DNA of 61,805 bases from Planctomycetota bacterium (GCA_029777335.1 JAKOSN010000152.1:1-61805), one strand, 5' to 3'. Counted from the first letter of the stretch, positions 1 to 9,698 are shown. The notes: generated by a model from the letters alone, not told the origin. Numbers and translations are program-made.

Positions 1-3000
1 AACTGGCAGGAAACAGTTGGCAACTTCCAGATTGACGGCAGCGGGAAGGCCAAGGGCAACAGCCTCTTCTCGCTCGCTGTTGTCAATGGGGTCAACGAGG
101 CGAATGTCTCGGTGCAGGCAGCGGTGGCGATCACGGCGGGTTCGAACCAGGCGGCGGGGTTGGTGGCACGCGACGCGGGGACGGGGGACAGCAACTACTA
201 CCGGGGGATGCTGTTCAATACAGGTGGCGCGATCCAGGCACAGATTTACAAGAACGTCAACGGCACGTTCACGCTGTTGAGCAGCGCCGTGGTTGGGACG
301 GGGACAGGGACGTTGCTGTTCGAGGTGTATGGCACGTCGCTGAAGCTGTCCATGGTGAACGGCAGCGCCAAGACCCTGCTCACCTTTGCCAACGACGCTG
401 CGTTGTCCAGCGGTTCGGTGGGGATGCGTGCCTATAACGGTGCCACGCTCGATGATTTCAGTGCTGACAAGTTGACCAAGACCAATCCGAGTCTGCCGGC
501 CACGGATAACTTCACTGATTCGGACGGTTCCACGACGACGACGCAACTGAGCGCTCAGTGGACCGATCAGGTGGGTGACTTCACGGTGGACACCAACCAG
601 GCCAAGGGCAACTCCCTGTTTGCCCTGGCGACGCTGAACGGGGTCAACGAGACAAACGTCTCGGTGCAGGCGTCGGTGGCGATCACGGCGGGTTCGAACC
701 AGGCGGCGGGGTTGGTGGCACGCTACGCGGGGACGGGGGACAGCAACTACTACCTGGGGATGCTGTTCAATACGGGTGGCGCGATCCAGGCACAGATTTA
801 CAAGAACGTCAACGGCACGTTCACGCTGTTGAGCAGCGCCGTGGTCGGGACGGGTACGGGGACGTTGCTGTTCGAGGTGTATGGCACGTCGCTGAAGCTG
901 TCCATGGTGAACGGCAGCGCCAAGACCCTGCTCACCTTTGCCAACGACGCTGCGTTGTCCAGCGGTTCGGTGGGGATGCGTGCCTACAACTTCGCATCCC
1001 TCGATGATTTCAGTGCTGACAAGTTGGCCAAGACCAATCCGGGTCTGCCGGCCACGGATGATTTCACCGATTCGGATGGTTCCACGACGACCACGCAACT
1101 GAGCGCTCAATGGACGGATCAGGTGGGCGACTTCACGGTTGACACCAACCAGGCCAAGGGAGTTGCGGGAGCCGTTTCGCTGGCGACGCTGAACGGGGTC
1201 AACGAGGCAAACGTCTCCGTGCAGGCTGCGGTCGCCATCACGGGAAGCTCGAACCAGGCCGCTGGGTTGGTGGCACGCTACGCGGGTGCGGGGGACAGCA
1301 ACTACTACGTGGGTGTGCTCTACGGCAATGGCGGCACCATCTCTGCCCAGATTCTCAAGAACATCAACGGTGTCTACTCCGTCCTGAGCAGCACCACGGT
1401 CACCGGTGGGACTGGCACGCTGATCTTCGAGGTCTATGGCACCTCACTGAAGCTGTCTCTCGACAACGGCACCAAGACGCTGCTCACTTCCGCCAGCGAC
1501 ACAGCGCTCGCCAGCGGGTCGGTGGGTATCCGATCCTTCAATGGTGCCACGCTTGACGACTTCAGCGCCTCCAAACCCACGCTCCCGACCTTGACCTACA
1601 CCGATAACTTTGACACGGGCACGCAACTGAGCAGTGACTGGGTCGGTCAGTCGGGCAACTTCCAGCTCGTCAGTCAGAAGGCCCAGGGGAATGCCACGGG
1701 GGTTTCGCTGGCGACGCTGAACGGCATCAGCGAGACAAACGTCTCGGTGCAGGCGGCAGTGGCGGTCACAGGAAGTTCGAACCAGGCGGCGGGGCTGGTG
1801 GCCCGCTACTCGGGCATGGGGGATAGCAACTACTACGTGGGAACTCTCTACGGCAGTGGTGGCACCATTACAGCCCAGATCCTCAAGAACATCAACGGTG
1901 CCTACACCCTGCTCAGCAGCACCACCGTGGCCAGCGGCACAGGGACCTTGCGGTTCGATGTTTCCGGCAACTCGTTGAAGCTGTTCCTTGACAATACGCT
2001 GCTTGCCAACGCCTTCGATACGTCGCTGTCGACGGGATCCGTCGGTATCCGGACCTTCGGCGGTGCCACGTTCGACAACTTCAGCGCCTCCAAGCCGACA
2101 CCTCCCAGTTTGACCTACACCGATGGCTTCACCGCCACCACGGACAAGCAGCTGAAATCCGACTGGATCAGCCAGGTGGGCAACTTCCAGACGGACACCA
2201 ACCAGGCCACGGGGATCGCGGGGGCCGTTTCGCTGGCGACGCTGAACGGCATCAGCGAGACAAACGTCTCGGTGCAGGCCAAGGTGGCGATCACGGGGAG
2301 TTCGAACCAGGCGGCGGGGCTGGTGGCCCGCTACCAGGGCGCGGGTGACAGTAACTACTACGTGGGAACGCTCTACGGGAATGGTGGCACCATCTCTGCT
2401 CTGATCCTCAAGAACATCAACGGTGCCTACACTGTCCTGAGCAGCACCACCGTGTCCAGCGGCACAGGGACCTTGATCTTCCAGGTCTATGGCAACTCGC
2501 TGAAACTGTTCCTGGACGATGGCACGACCAAGACGCTCCTCACCCTCGCCAACGACACCGCGCTCGCCAGAGGCTCGGTGGGCATCCGCTCCTTCAACGG
2601 TGCCGCGCTCGACGACTTCAGCGCCTCCAAGCCGACGCCCCCGAGTTTGCCGTACACTGACAACTTCACCAACTCAACAAACAAGGAGCTCAAGGCCGAC
2701 TGGGTCAGCCAGGTGGGCAACTTCCAAACCGTCAACAATCAGGCCACGGGGACCGGCACCATTTCGCTGGCAGCGCTCAACGGTGTTTCCGCAACCAACG
2801 CCTATGTGCAGGCCAGTATCGCCATCGGTGCCAACTCCAACCAGGCAGCGGGTTTGGTCGCACGCTACTCTGGATCGGGTGACCAGAACTACTACATGGC
2901 CTTCATCTACAATGTTGGGGGCGTGACCTCGGCGCAGATCTACAAGAATCTCAATGGCGTTTTCACGCTGTTAAACAGTACCACGGTTGCCAGTGGCTCT

Positions 3001-3156
3001 GGGACGTATCGCTTCGAGGTGATTGGATCGTCGCTGACGCTCAAATTCGGCGGGAACACGATCCTGGCAACAACGGATACTTCGATCGCCGCTGGTGGCT
3101 CGGTGGGTATCCGGTCCTACAACGGCGCCGCCCTGGATGACTTCGCCGCTGGGACG
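1..3156 (+). repeat. Six tandem in-frame domain repeats of about 525-555 bp
   Basis: Using the conserved codon triplet just before the NQAAGLVAR segment as a marker, equivalent positions fall near 124, 676, 1231, 1759, 2284 and 2818, giving periods of 552, 555, 528, 525 and 534 bp, all multiples of three. Copies 1 and 2 are nearly identical at DNA level: by eye 7 differences in 312 bases (127-438 against 679-990). The others have diverged mainly at third positions. Confidence 0.9.
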
Positions 3157-3165
3157 CTGCCGTAA
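1..3165 (+). CDS. Giant repetitive surface protein, 3' part (5' end outside window)
   Basis: The frame is open from base 1, so the start lies upstream; 1054 residues are visible before the TAA. The visible part is nothing but about six copies of a 175-185-residue domain. Each copy reads: Asp/Phe-rich opening, W...VG.F, a segment with NxAGLVARY, GDSNYY, IxKNxNG, a GTGTL.FEVYG.SLKL strand pair, GSVGxR, and a closing DDFSA. This is the pattern of a LamG/concanavalin-A-like jelly-roll lectin fold (as in DUF1080-like modules); that fold assignment is inferred from pattern only. No C-terminal anchor, dockerin or sorting signal follows the last repeat. Very low charge and Thr/Ser/Gly/Ala richness fit a secreted or cell-surface protein, perhaps carbohydrate-binding or adhesive. 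The gene ends 20 bases before a strong hairpin shared with the convergent dioxygenase gene. Confidence 0.85.
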   Translation, partial: NWQETVGNFQIDGSGKAKGNSLFSLAVVNGVNEANVSVQAAVAITAGSNQAAGLVARDAGTGDSNYYRGMLFNTGGAIQAQIYKNVNGTFTLLSSAVVGTGTGTLLFEVYGTSLKLSMVNGSAKTLLTFANDAALSSGSVGMRAYNGATLDDFSADKLTKTNPSLPATDNFTDSDGSTTTTQLSAQWTDQVGDFTVDTNQAKGNSLFALATLNGVNETNVSVQASVAITAGSNQAAGLVARYAGTGDSNYYLGMLFNTGGAIQAQIYKNVNGTFTLLSSAVVGTGTGTLLFEVYGTSLKLSMVNGSAKTLLTFANDAALSSGSVGMRAYNFASLDDFSADKLAKTNPGLPATDDFTDSDGSTTTTQLSAQWTDQVGDFTVDTNQAKGVAGAVSLATLNGVNEANVSVQAAVAITGSSNQAAGLVARYAGAGDSNYYVGVLYGNGGTISAQILKNINGVYSVLSSTTVTGGTGTLIFEVYGTSLKLSLDNGTKTLLTSASDTALASGSVGIRSFNGATLDDFSASKPTLPTLTYTDNFDTGTQLSSDWVGQSGNFQLVSQKAQGNATGVSLATLNGISETNVSVQAAVAVTGSSNQAAGLVARYSGMGDSNYYVGTLYGSGGTITAQILKNINGAYTLLSSTTVASGTGTLRFDVSGNSLKLFLDNTLLANAFDTSLSTGSVGIRTFGGATFDNFSASKPTPPSLTYTDGFTATTDKQLKSDWISQVGNFQTDTNQATGIAGAVSLATLNGISETNVSVQAKVAITGSSNQAAGLVARYQGAGDSNYYVGTLYGNGGTISALILKNINGAYTVLSSTTVSSGTGTLIFQVYGNSLKLFLDDGTTKTLLTLANDTALARGSVGIRSFNGAALDDFSASKPTPPSLPYTDNFTNSTNKELKADWVSQVGNFQTVNNQATGTGTISLAALNGVSATNAYVQASIAIGANSNQAAGLVARYSGSGDQNYYMAFIYNVGGVTSAQIYKNLNGVFTLLNSTTVASGSGTYRFEVIGSSLTLKFGGNTILATTDTSIAAGGSVGIRSYNGAALDDFAAGTLP

Positions 3166-3184
3166 TCTGGTTGACCAGGGCTCC

Positions 3185-3241
3185 AACAGGCAAGGGGACG
3201 CGCGGACCTATCCTCAGGGTCCGAGCGTCCCCTTGCTTGTT
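3185..3241. terminator. Long hairpin between convergent genes
   Basis: Bases 3185-3201 pair with 3225-3241 (17 bp, one G-T pair), then an inner stem 3204-3208 with 3218-3222 around a 9-base loop. It sits between the surface-protein stop (3165) and the stop of the leftward dioxygenase (3284), so it can serve both strands. No long T-run follows on either strand. Confidence 0.75.
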
Positions 3242-3283
3242 GGTTGGTGCCGATTTCTGGCGGAGCTGATTTCCCCTGGGGGT

Positions 3284-4108
3284 TCAACCCTGGCCGGCAC
3301 GGTAAAGCCGCTGTTCAGTGGGGCGATAATATTCATCCAGGCTCGTGACGACCCGGGTGTACCAGCCAAGCAGTTGCTGAGTGCGTGGTGCCTGGGCCAG
3401 TACTTCCACCTCTCCCAGCGCACGGACGTAGTCGATCTGCTGCTTGATGTAGGATCGGGTGAACTGATGATTGATGGCCAGGCGATCGCCCCCGGAAGTG
3501 TTGGCCCCGGCGGCATGCCAGAGCGTCGAATCGAACACCAGTACCGACCCTGCGGGGCAGACGCCGGGGACCGCCGCACGATCGAGGAAAGAAGTGCTGG
3601 GGGGCACCGTGCGCTGGTGAGTCCCCGGCACCACCACCGTCGCACCATTGTCTGGCGTAAAGGGATCGATGGCGAACAGGAGATTGATCGACATCAGGTA
3701 GCCATTTAGAACGCGCGGGAAGTCCATGTGGAAGCGCGTCTGGAACACTTTCGGCCCTTGCCCTGGCGGGCTGGTCGGCAGGATGAACCCGTTCTGAAGG
3801 TGCAAAATCGCCGTGTTCGAGACGGTCGCATCAACGATCTGCAGCGCCTCCGGGATCTCCAGAAAGCGGAAGAAATGGCGGTCGTACTTGAGCATCAACC
3901 GCATGACCCCAACCTCGCCGGCACGATGCAACCTGTCCTCGCCGACGTCGTTCCAGAGGAGTCGCTGGACGGCATACATCCGTTCGCGCGTTTCGGCCAG
4001 GAACTCGGGGGAGAGCATGTTGGTGACAACGGCGACACCCTGGTGCTGGAGAGCCTCCAGGGTCATCGGCAACCAGGCGGGGTCGCGCTTGCAATCGACA
4101 GTGAGCAT
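3284..4108 (-). CDS. PhyH-like Fe(II)/2-oxoglutarate dioxygenase
   Basis: 274 residues. The phytanoyl-CoA dioxygenase family hydroxylates small molecules or sugar/lipid intermediates using Fe(II), O2 and 2-oxoglutarate. The metal triad is visible: H and D in RFHMDFPR (about residues 126-128), a distal H in LWHAAG (about 197), and the 2-oxoglutarate-binding R in DRLAINHQF (about 210). The ATG at 4108 is chosen because GGAGAGG lies about 6 bases upstream; an in-frame TTG at 4123 is less likely. It is the last gene of a leftward operon, 20 bases after the methyltransferase stop, so it probably acts on the same glycan or a methylated intermediate. The substrate cannot be read from sequence. Confidence 0.8.
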   Translation of the reverse strand: MLTVDCKRDPAWLPMTLEALQHQGVAVVTNMLSPEFLAETRERMYAVQRLLWNDVGEDRLHRAGEVGVMRLMLKYDRHFFRFLEIPEALQIVDATVSNTAILHLQNGFILPTSPPGQGPKVFQTRFHMDFPRVLNGYLMSINLLFAIDPFTPDNGATVVVPGTHQRTVPPSTSFLDRAAVPGVCPAGSVLVFDSTLWHAAGANTSGGDRLAINHQFTRSYIKQQIDYVRALGEVEVLAQAPRTQQLLGWYTRVVTSLDEYYRPTEQRLYRAGQG

Positions 4109-4128
4109 GGCGTCCCTCTCCAATCAAC

Positions 4129-5292
4129 TCAGGTGAGCACCGGATGGACGGCGACGCCAAGAGGGGTCAGTCGCCGAATCAACTGAGGATAATAGATTGC
4201 ATTGACGGTCAAAAGCACATCCTCGACCCCATGGTCCGAGCAGGCCTCCGGTCGCAGGACGGGAAAGCTGAGTCCGGCTGGTCCCGCCGCAGGGTCGTCG
4301 CTGAGACCGCAACAGAGCGGGTAGGTCCCCAGGTTGGAGTAGGCTCGCGCCAACCCAAACACCTCATTGAGGCCGAAGGTGGCCACCACGCGGCCGCGCC
4401 GTTGCAGATCGGCCAGAGTCTCGTCCAGGCGGTGAAGGTCATTGCTGATCCGCTGCGCCGCCGCGGCACAATCGGTGCGCCCGGGGGGCCCATGCCAGGC
4501 GAAATCATCGGCAAGATCCTCCGCCTGCCACAGGTGGAGGCTGAAATTGGGCATCAACCGATGACCGACGACGAAACCCAACTCACGGAAGCCACACTTG
4601 CGCGCGTACGCGCGCAGATGGTCCGTGCCGAAGTGATACAGATGATCGACGAAAAAGAGGTCATAACTGGGAACGTCCTGAGTGGGCTGAGAGAGATAGA
4701 GCAGACCACCCGGACGGAGCCGCTTGCGCAACTCGGCCAGGAAGGCGGACGGTGAGCGAACGTGTTCCAGCACGGCGATGCAATAGACGATGTCGAACTG
4801 CCCCTCGGGCTCTTCTTCGACCGGCGATTGCCGTACGGTGAAACCCCGCTCGCGGGCCACCTTCGCTTCGGGTCCGAGTTCCACCCCCTCCACGGTCAGG
4901 TGAGGGAAGCGCCGGACGAACTGCTCCATCAGGGCCCCGGCTCCGGCGCCGACTTCCAGGCACCGCTTCGCCTTCTCCCAGCGAAAGACCCCCATGGCCT
5001 CGCTCAGCCAGGAGCAGAAGATCTCACTGCGCAGAAGTGGGCCATCCGCGGTCCAGAAGACATAATCCGAAGCGGCCACGGTGTACTCGTCGCCGTAGTA
5101 GCTCCGCAGGGTGGTGTCATCAGGGAGAGTGGTAGAGCGCACCAGGCCGCAGCAGCAGCAGCGCGATTTATCCAGGTCCGCGGCAACCACAACGCGGTCG
5201 GAACGCATGGCCCGCCCGGTCCCGAGCCGTATCAAACTCTCCGCCTCGGGGTGGCCACACAGGTCGCATTGGTGCATTGGTTGATCTGACAT
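4129..5292 (-). CDS. SAM methyltransferase with N-terminal zinc-binding module
   Basis: 387 residues. Residues 1-60 hold a CDLCGH motif and a later CCCCGL cluster, like the zinc-binding Methyltransf_13 module that precedes sugar C-methyltransferases. A Rossmann SAM fold follows: LEVGAGAGALMEQF (motif I), VEGVELGPEA (motif II acid), DIVYCIAVLEHV, and LRPGGLLYLSQP. The C-terminal 130 residues resemble the Methyltransf_14 tail that follows this pair in NDP-sugar C-methyltransferases (TylC3/NovU type). Start ATG 5292 is 4 bases after the glycosyltransferase stop, indicating translational coupling. C-methylation of a deoxysugar nucleotide is the family-based guess; O-methylation is possible. Confidence 0.8.
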   Translation of the reverse strand: MSDQPMHQCDLCGHPEAESLIRLGTGRAMRSDRVVVAADLDKSRCCCCGLVRSTTLPDDTTLRSYYGDEYTVAASDYVFWTADGPLLRSEIFCSWLSEAMGVFRWEKAKRCLEVGAGAGALMEQFVRRFPHLTVEGVELGPEAKVARERGFTVRQSPVEEEPEGQFDIVYCIAVLEHVRSPSAFLAELRKRLRPGGLLYLSQPTQDVPSYDLFFVDHLYHFGTDHLRAYARKCGFRELGFVVGHRLMPNFSLHLWQAEDLADDFAWHGPPGRTDCAAAAQRISNDLHRLDETLADLQRRGRVVATFGLNEVFGLARAYSNLGTYPLCCGLSDDPAAGPAGLSFPVLRPEACSDHGVEDVLLTVNAIYYPQLIRRLTPLGVAVHPVLT

Positions 5293-5296
5293 GGTT

Positions 5297-6250
5297 TTAA
5301 CTCGCTAAGCGTCGCGGTTCCGCGGCCCCAATTTCCTGCTGGCCGTAAATGCTGCGAACCACGGTAAGCGGGCGCCGTTTCACCTCACCGAAGACTTTCG
5401 CCAGGTAAACGCCGATGATGCCAAGCGAGAACAGGCACAACCCGCCGAGCAGCCAGACGGAGAGCATGACCGAGGTCCACCCCTCCAGTACGTGGCCGAG
5501 GAGCCGCCAGGTCACCATGACCAGGGCAGCGACCAACGAGACGCCAAGGATCAAACAGCCCAGGCAGAAGATCCCCCAGAGCGGCAACGCGCTGAAAGAG
5601 GTCACGGCGTTGACCAGGACCGCCAACCTGCGGCCGAGACTGTACGTGCTGCTCCCCTTCGAGAGTTTTTGTACCTTGAGCGGAGTTTGCCGGAAGCCGG
5701 TGATGGTCCACAACCCCGCCAGGCAGACTTCCCGATCCTCGTGGGCAACCAGAGACCTCACATACGGTCGGGTCATCAAACGAGCGGTGGCCATATCCCG
5801 GGGCATCGGGCAATCTGAGAGCACGGCAAACAGCCGATAAAAGAGATCGCCCGACCACCGTTCCAGAAACCCACCCTTGCGACGCTCCTGGACGCCGTAC
5901 ACAACATCGGCGCCCGTCGTCCGACGGTGACTGTCGAAATCGATCAGCCACTCGGGCGATTCTTCCAGGTCGGAATCGATCAGAAACACCAGCGCGCCAC
6001 GGGCGTCCGCGAGACCGGTCAACATCGCCTTGTGGTGGCCAAAATTCCGCGACAATTCGAGCACCCGGGCGCGGGGGTCGGCGTCGCAGATCGATTCAGC
6101 GATCACCTGCGAGTCATCAGGCGAGCCGTCATTCACATAAACAACCTCGAAGTCCAGGCCGAGTTTTTCTGCAGCGAGGGTCACCCGACGATGGAATTCA
6201 CGCAGATAAGGCGCGCTGCGAAACAACGTCGTGACAATTGAGAGTTCCAT
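5297..6250 (-). CDS. Family 2 glycosyltransferase, DPM1/GtrB/ArnC type
   Basis: 317 residues. The catalytic domain opens with ELSIVTTLFRSAPYLREF, contains VYVNDGSPD, ELSRNFGHHKAML and the DxD-containing LIDSDLEE, then the arginine-rich region after DMATARLM. Two C-terminal membrane helices (about residues 220-255 and 265-295) are typical of enzymes that move a sugar from an NDP donor to a polyprenyl phosphate carrier. The ATG at 6250 has GAGGTG 5 bases upstream; the GTG two codons earlier is too close to that site. First gene of the three-gene unit with the methyltransferase and dioxygenase downstream. It probably loads a sugar onto undecaprenyl phosphate at the inner membrane; the sugar is unknown. 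Confidence 0.88.
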   Translation of the reverse strand: MELSIVTTLFRSAPYLREFHRRVTLAAEKLGLDFEVVYVNDGSPDDSQVIAESICDADPRARVLELSRNFGHHKAMLTGLADARGALVFLIDSDLEESPEWLIDFDSHRRTTGADVVYGVQERRKGGFLERWSGDLFYRLFAVLSDCPMPRDMATARLMTRPYVRSLVAHEDREVCLAGLWTITGFRQTPLKVQKLSKGSSTYSLGRRLAVLVNAVTSFSALPLWGIFCLGCLILGVSLVAALVMVTWRLLGHVLEGWTSVMLSVWLLGGLCLFSLGIIGVYLAKVFGEVKRRPLTVVRSIYGQQEIGAAEPRRLAS

Positions 6251-6789
6251 GGGCACACCTCACAAGGAACCAGGGGCCTCGGGGTAACCATTGAAGGATC
6301 GAGAAACGACGCTGCCAGCAGGCGCAAGCGAATAGTAAATCCTTGTTGGCAACACAACCCAACCAACCGTGTGGTGGATTCACAATGATCACTGATCAGG
6401 CGCGAGATCCGTGTCGGGGAGGGCGCGACAGGATGAGGAAACTGCCTTGTCGGTTCCGCTGTAAGAGGCAGTGGGACGAATCCAGCGGGCGTGGGAACGG
6501 ATAGCAGTTTCACGAAAATCGTCGCTTGTCGGCAGTCCGCTCAACAGGATGAACTCGTCGGTCAGGGACATCCTGTTTGCGGTAGATCCGCCGCAGGACG
6601 GCTTGACGCGCAAGAAAACCATCAGGCGAAGGAAGAGGGTTATTCCTGCTGAGAGTCTACTAATCGACTCTCCTATAGCATTTGCCGCGCCTGGAAATCA
6701 AGGTGAATGAACAGCAAGCCAGTTGTTGGGGCAAGCCGGTCCTGATCTCAGGCTCAATGCGGGCGTGCAGAGGCGGGGCATCCTTCGAG
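6251..6789. other. 539-bp intergenic region inside the glycan cluster
   Basis: No convincing gene. It separates the methyltransferase stop (6790) from the GT2 operon start and must carry that operon's promoter, which I cannot define. Two inverted repeats are present: 6543-6551 with 6569-6577 (9 bp, 17-base loop) and 6651-6657 with 6666-6672 (7 bp, 8-base loop). Neither has a T-run. Confidence 0.5.
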
Positions 6790-7671
6790 CTACGCTGGCT
6801 TCTGGAACACGCCAAGCACCGAAGTGCCCCAGGGGAATGGCATCCAAACTCCCAGAGGCGTTTCGGATCCAAACGCCAACGTTAAGGCGAAGTTCAATGG
6901 GGCGCAGGGAATGGCATGTGTGCGGCGTTGGTGGGCTCGTATTTCATCCTTGCTCATGTTGGCGATATCAGGAGAGTTCATTCGACTGAGGAAGAGGAGT
7001 GGGCTCAGAAAGAACATAAAATAGCGAGACCAGCACAGCTTGAAGTCGGTAACCTCTGCGAGGCGGGCAAAATCACCGCGGGAGTAGCGGCGCACATGAT
7101 GAGCGAGGTCATCATTGTAGGTCCAAAAAAACTTGAGCGCTGGGGTGGCGACCAGGAGATACCCTCCTGGTCGAAGGGCTTTATAAATCTGGCGCATCGT
7201 TTCCACATCATCTGGGATGTGTTCAAGGACATCAAACAGAAATACAACATCCCAGCGGTTCTCCCACGGCAACTGAAGAAGGTCGATCTGATATCTTGGG
7301 GTTCCAGGGTGGACACAGGTGGCAGCGTATTCGAGCGCGTCGATGGACGAATCGGCCAGGGCTAATTCAGCAAACCACTGGGGTTGGTGTTTCTGCAGAT
7401 AGGCAATCCACCCCCCGCAGCCGGCACCAAGGTCGATCCCGCGCAGTTTTTCGGTTGGAGGGATTGTGCGGAGGACGCGACCAAGTGCGGAGAGCAAAAA
7501 CCGATGTCTGCCTCGGTACCAGAAATGTCGGCTTTGCATTTCACGAAGAGTCGCAAAGCCGTGCGGGTCGTACTCTTCCTCCCGGTGTTCGATCGGGACC
7601 TTTGGGAGAAAAAGGCCATTCTGTGCCGTCTTGAACGCGATATCCTCGGAATGCATTTCCAGGGCCCTCAT
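6790..7671 (-). CDS. Class I SAM methyltransferase with hydrophobic C-terminal part
   Basis: 293 residues. Motif I is LRGIDLGAGCGGWI (about 78-90); an acidic LALADSSIDAL follows, then the post-I region VVFLFDVLEHIPDD and LRPGGYLLVATP. A hydrophobic stretch around YFMFFLSPLLFLSR (about 225) could touch the membrane; the C-terminal GVWMPFPWGTSVLGVF is also seen in methyltransferases from polysaccharide loci. It starts 24 bases after the stop of the membrane protein gene, so it is in the same transcript. A second ATG at 7656 is possible. Acceptor unknown; a sugar or lipid-linked glycan is inferred from context. Confidence 0.8.
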   Translation of the reverse strand: MRALEMHSEDIAFKTAQNGLFLPKVPIEHREEEYDPHGFATLREMQSRHFWYRGRHRFLLSALGRVLRTIPPTEKLRGIDLGAGCGGWIAYLQKHQPQWFAELALADSSIDALEYAATCVHPGTPRYQIDLLQLPWENRWDVVFLFDVLEHIPDDVETMRQIYKALRPGGYLLVATPALKFFWTYNDDLAHHVRRYSRGDFARLAEVTDFKLCWSRYFMFFLSPLLFLSRMNSPDIANMSKDEIRAHQRRTHAIPCAPLNFALTLAFGSETPLGVWMPFPWGTSVLGVFQKPA

Positions 7672-7695
7672 GCTTCGATGTATCCCCCCGTGCCG

Positions 7696-9666
7696 TTACT
7701 CGCTTCGCACCACGACAACCCTGGAAACTGGTTTGCCGTCTAAAAAGATGTGAAGGCGGAGAGGGGTGTCGGGGGGGACAGTCTCTTCAACGGAGTGACG
7801 CAAATGGAACTGCGTTTTGCGCCGATTGTGCCAGAGGATAAAATCTTCGGATTCGTAGCGATAAAAGCGATCGAGTTCTGCCAGGCTCTTTTCATAAGAG
7901 GCAGCCAGCGTTGGATCGCGCAGCAAGGTTGCACGCACCTGGACGTAGCGAGGAAAGGAACGTTCCGCGAGAATCGGATAGGAGTTCTGCAAGGCAAGTG
8001 GAGTCGTGGGTTGTTGTGGATAGAGGAGACTCAGGAGACTTGCAACACTGCTATCTTCGACGACCACGCCCGTTGGATCTTCGCGCAACGCGGACAATAG
8101 CTCAGGAGTGAGTTGTAGATGAGCAGTGATGGTCTGCTGGTTGCGATAGCAATCCTGAGCGTGAGCAAGCCCCAACCACACGAGACCGAGCACGGCCCCT
8201 GTTTCGAGAATGCGATACTGGAGCCAGGGAACGATCGCAAGAATGAGAACGAGCGAGCAACTGACAACACCGGCGTACTGTTCAAAGTTGTGAGGGGCAG
8301 AAAAATACCCAGAGAGAACGTGCAAATTGTTTGCAAATGTCGGCGCCAGGGCGATCACCAATGATGCCTGCCGCAGATGTGTTTGGGTGAATTGACGCAA
8401 CAAGATGAACAGAAGGACAGAAATAATCCCTGTTGTGGAAACGACGGGGAGGTGGCTGGCAACCATCATCTCACGAAGCCGAGGAGGACTGAGGATGGCG
8501 ACCTGAACCCAGGCTCCCAGGCAGGCGAGAGAGTAAGCCCCCAAAAGAGCCCAGAGGACTTTCCACCCGTTCAAACGCCAGTACTGACAGGCGTGAAGCG
8601 AAACCAGGGTGAACAGATAGGGGACCAGGATGAAAGGATAAAGAAAGGGGATGCAGAGATAAGCGACCCAGAACCGACGCCAATGCAGGGCAGCCGCGAT
8701 GTTGGCCGTGGCGAGGACCAGCGAAAACTGAGGTTCGGGAGAGCGAGAAATGGGAAGATACCAGGCTTGAGGCGCGGCGATCCAGTACAGGAAGCGGGAG
8801 TGGACAACCCGCTCAAACCACCAGTTCATCCAGGGGTTGAATCCGCCAAAAAGAATAGGCAACAGCAGAAGCGCCATCCCTGCCACGCTCGATTGGCGAA
8901 GGGAGAAGCCAAGCTTGCAAAAGAGCCAACTGGCGGCGAGAAATAATCCCACCGTGCAGCCCATATCCATCGACAGGTTAATCCATCCGCCGGAAAGACC
9001 GAGGCGATGCCCAAGATAAACCAGGGCCTGTCCGCTGCGCGTGGGTGATAATGTTGCCTTGGAAAAATCGTATTGAAGATAGGAGTACTCGTCAAAGGCG
9101 TTTTGATAACAGAGTAAGCCGTTCGTTTGAATCAGTTGCCGCAGGGGAAACCAACACAAGGCGATGGTGAGGAACACCGTCAAACCGATCAATACCCGAC
9201 GACCGCGTTTCTGAGCGGCGGGATCGAGGGGAACCAGACTCCCGAAGAACTGGGGTAGTCGCAGAGCAAGAGTGCCAACCTGCGAACGGGAGTACCACAG
9301 CGCCAGGCCAAGACTCGCGGTCGCTGACAGCAGAAGCCATCCCCAAATCGAGCGGTAGGGATGACTCCAGGCGTGGATCCACTTGCGCGTACCGTAGAAG
9401 AGAAGGATCCACAACGTCGCTTCGCCAGTCAGGCAAGCCAGGGACCAGGCTCTGGTCTCTCGTTGTTTCAACCAGGTACGCAAGGCGCTCCCAGGAAGAA
9501 GGAACGCTCCCCCAGCCAGAAAGAGAATCCCGAGATAGACCATTCGAGCGAGGAAGGGAACAAGGCCCGGACCGTCGTTGCGCAGGGCATCCACAATCAA
9601 TGTTAGTGGAATAAGTCCTGCTCCCAGGATAAGCAGTCCGAGCGAGACGCGATTACAACGAGACAT
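7696..9666 (-). CDS. Multi-pass membrane protein, possible GT-C glycosyltransferase
   Basis: 656 residues, about a dozen membrane helices through residue 500 and a soluble C-terminal domain of about 130 residues. After the early helices a loop reads NAFDEYSYLQYDF, an Asp-Glu pair in an extracytoplasmic loop as in GT-C enzymes that use polyprenyl-linked sugars; this is only an inference. No known family signature was recognised. ATG 9666 gives a normal N-terminus (SRCNRVSLGLLILGAGL); a TTG at 9702 overlaps the preceding stop as TTGA and would allow coupling, so the start is uncertain. Position between the aminotransferase and a methyltransferase suggests transfer, flipping or polymerisation of the sugar made by the cluster. 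Confidence 0.7.
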   Translation of the reverse strand: MSRCNRVSLGLLILGAGLIPLTLIVDALRNDGPGLVPFLARMVYLGILFLAGGAFLLPGSALRTWLKQRETRAWSLACLTGEATLWILLFYGTRKWIHAWSHPYRSIWGWLLLSATASLGLALWYSRSQVGTLALRLPQFFGSLVPLDPAAQKRGRRVLIGLTVFLTIALCWFPLRQLIQTNGLLCYQNAFDEYSYLQYDFSKATLSPTRSGQALVYLGHRLGLSGGWINLSMDMGCTVGLFLAASWLFCKLGFSLRQSSVAGMALLLLPILFGGFNPWMNWWFERVVHSRFLYWIAAPQAWYLPISRSPEPQFSLVLATANIAAALHWRRFWVAYLCIPFLYPFILVPYLFTLVSLHACQYWRLNGWKVLWALLGAYSLACLGAWVQVAILSPPRLREMMVASHLPVVSTTGIISVLLFILLRQFTQTHLRQASLVIALAPTFANNLHVLSGYFSAPHNFEQYAGVVSCSLVLILAIVPWLQYRILETGAVLGLVWLGLAHAQDCYRNQQTITAHLQLTPELLSALREDPTGVVVEDSSVASLLSLLYPQQPTTPLALQNSYPILAERSFPRYVQVRATLLRDPTLAASYEKSLAELDRFYRYESEDFILWHNRRKTQFHLRHSVEETVPPDTPLRLHIFLDGKPVSRVVVVRSE

Positions 9667-9698
9667 GGGATTCTCGCTTTCTGCAACGGAAGAGTCGG

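Noticed and set aside
1..3165. Direct repeats that might be a CRISPR or mobile array
   Set aside because: The repeats are in-frame domains of about 530 bp inside a coding sequence, with no short spacer structure.
6389..6710. Short open frames in the intergenic region of the glycan cluster
   Set aside because: They overlap each other on both strands, have no ribosome site and show no domain.
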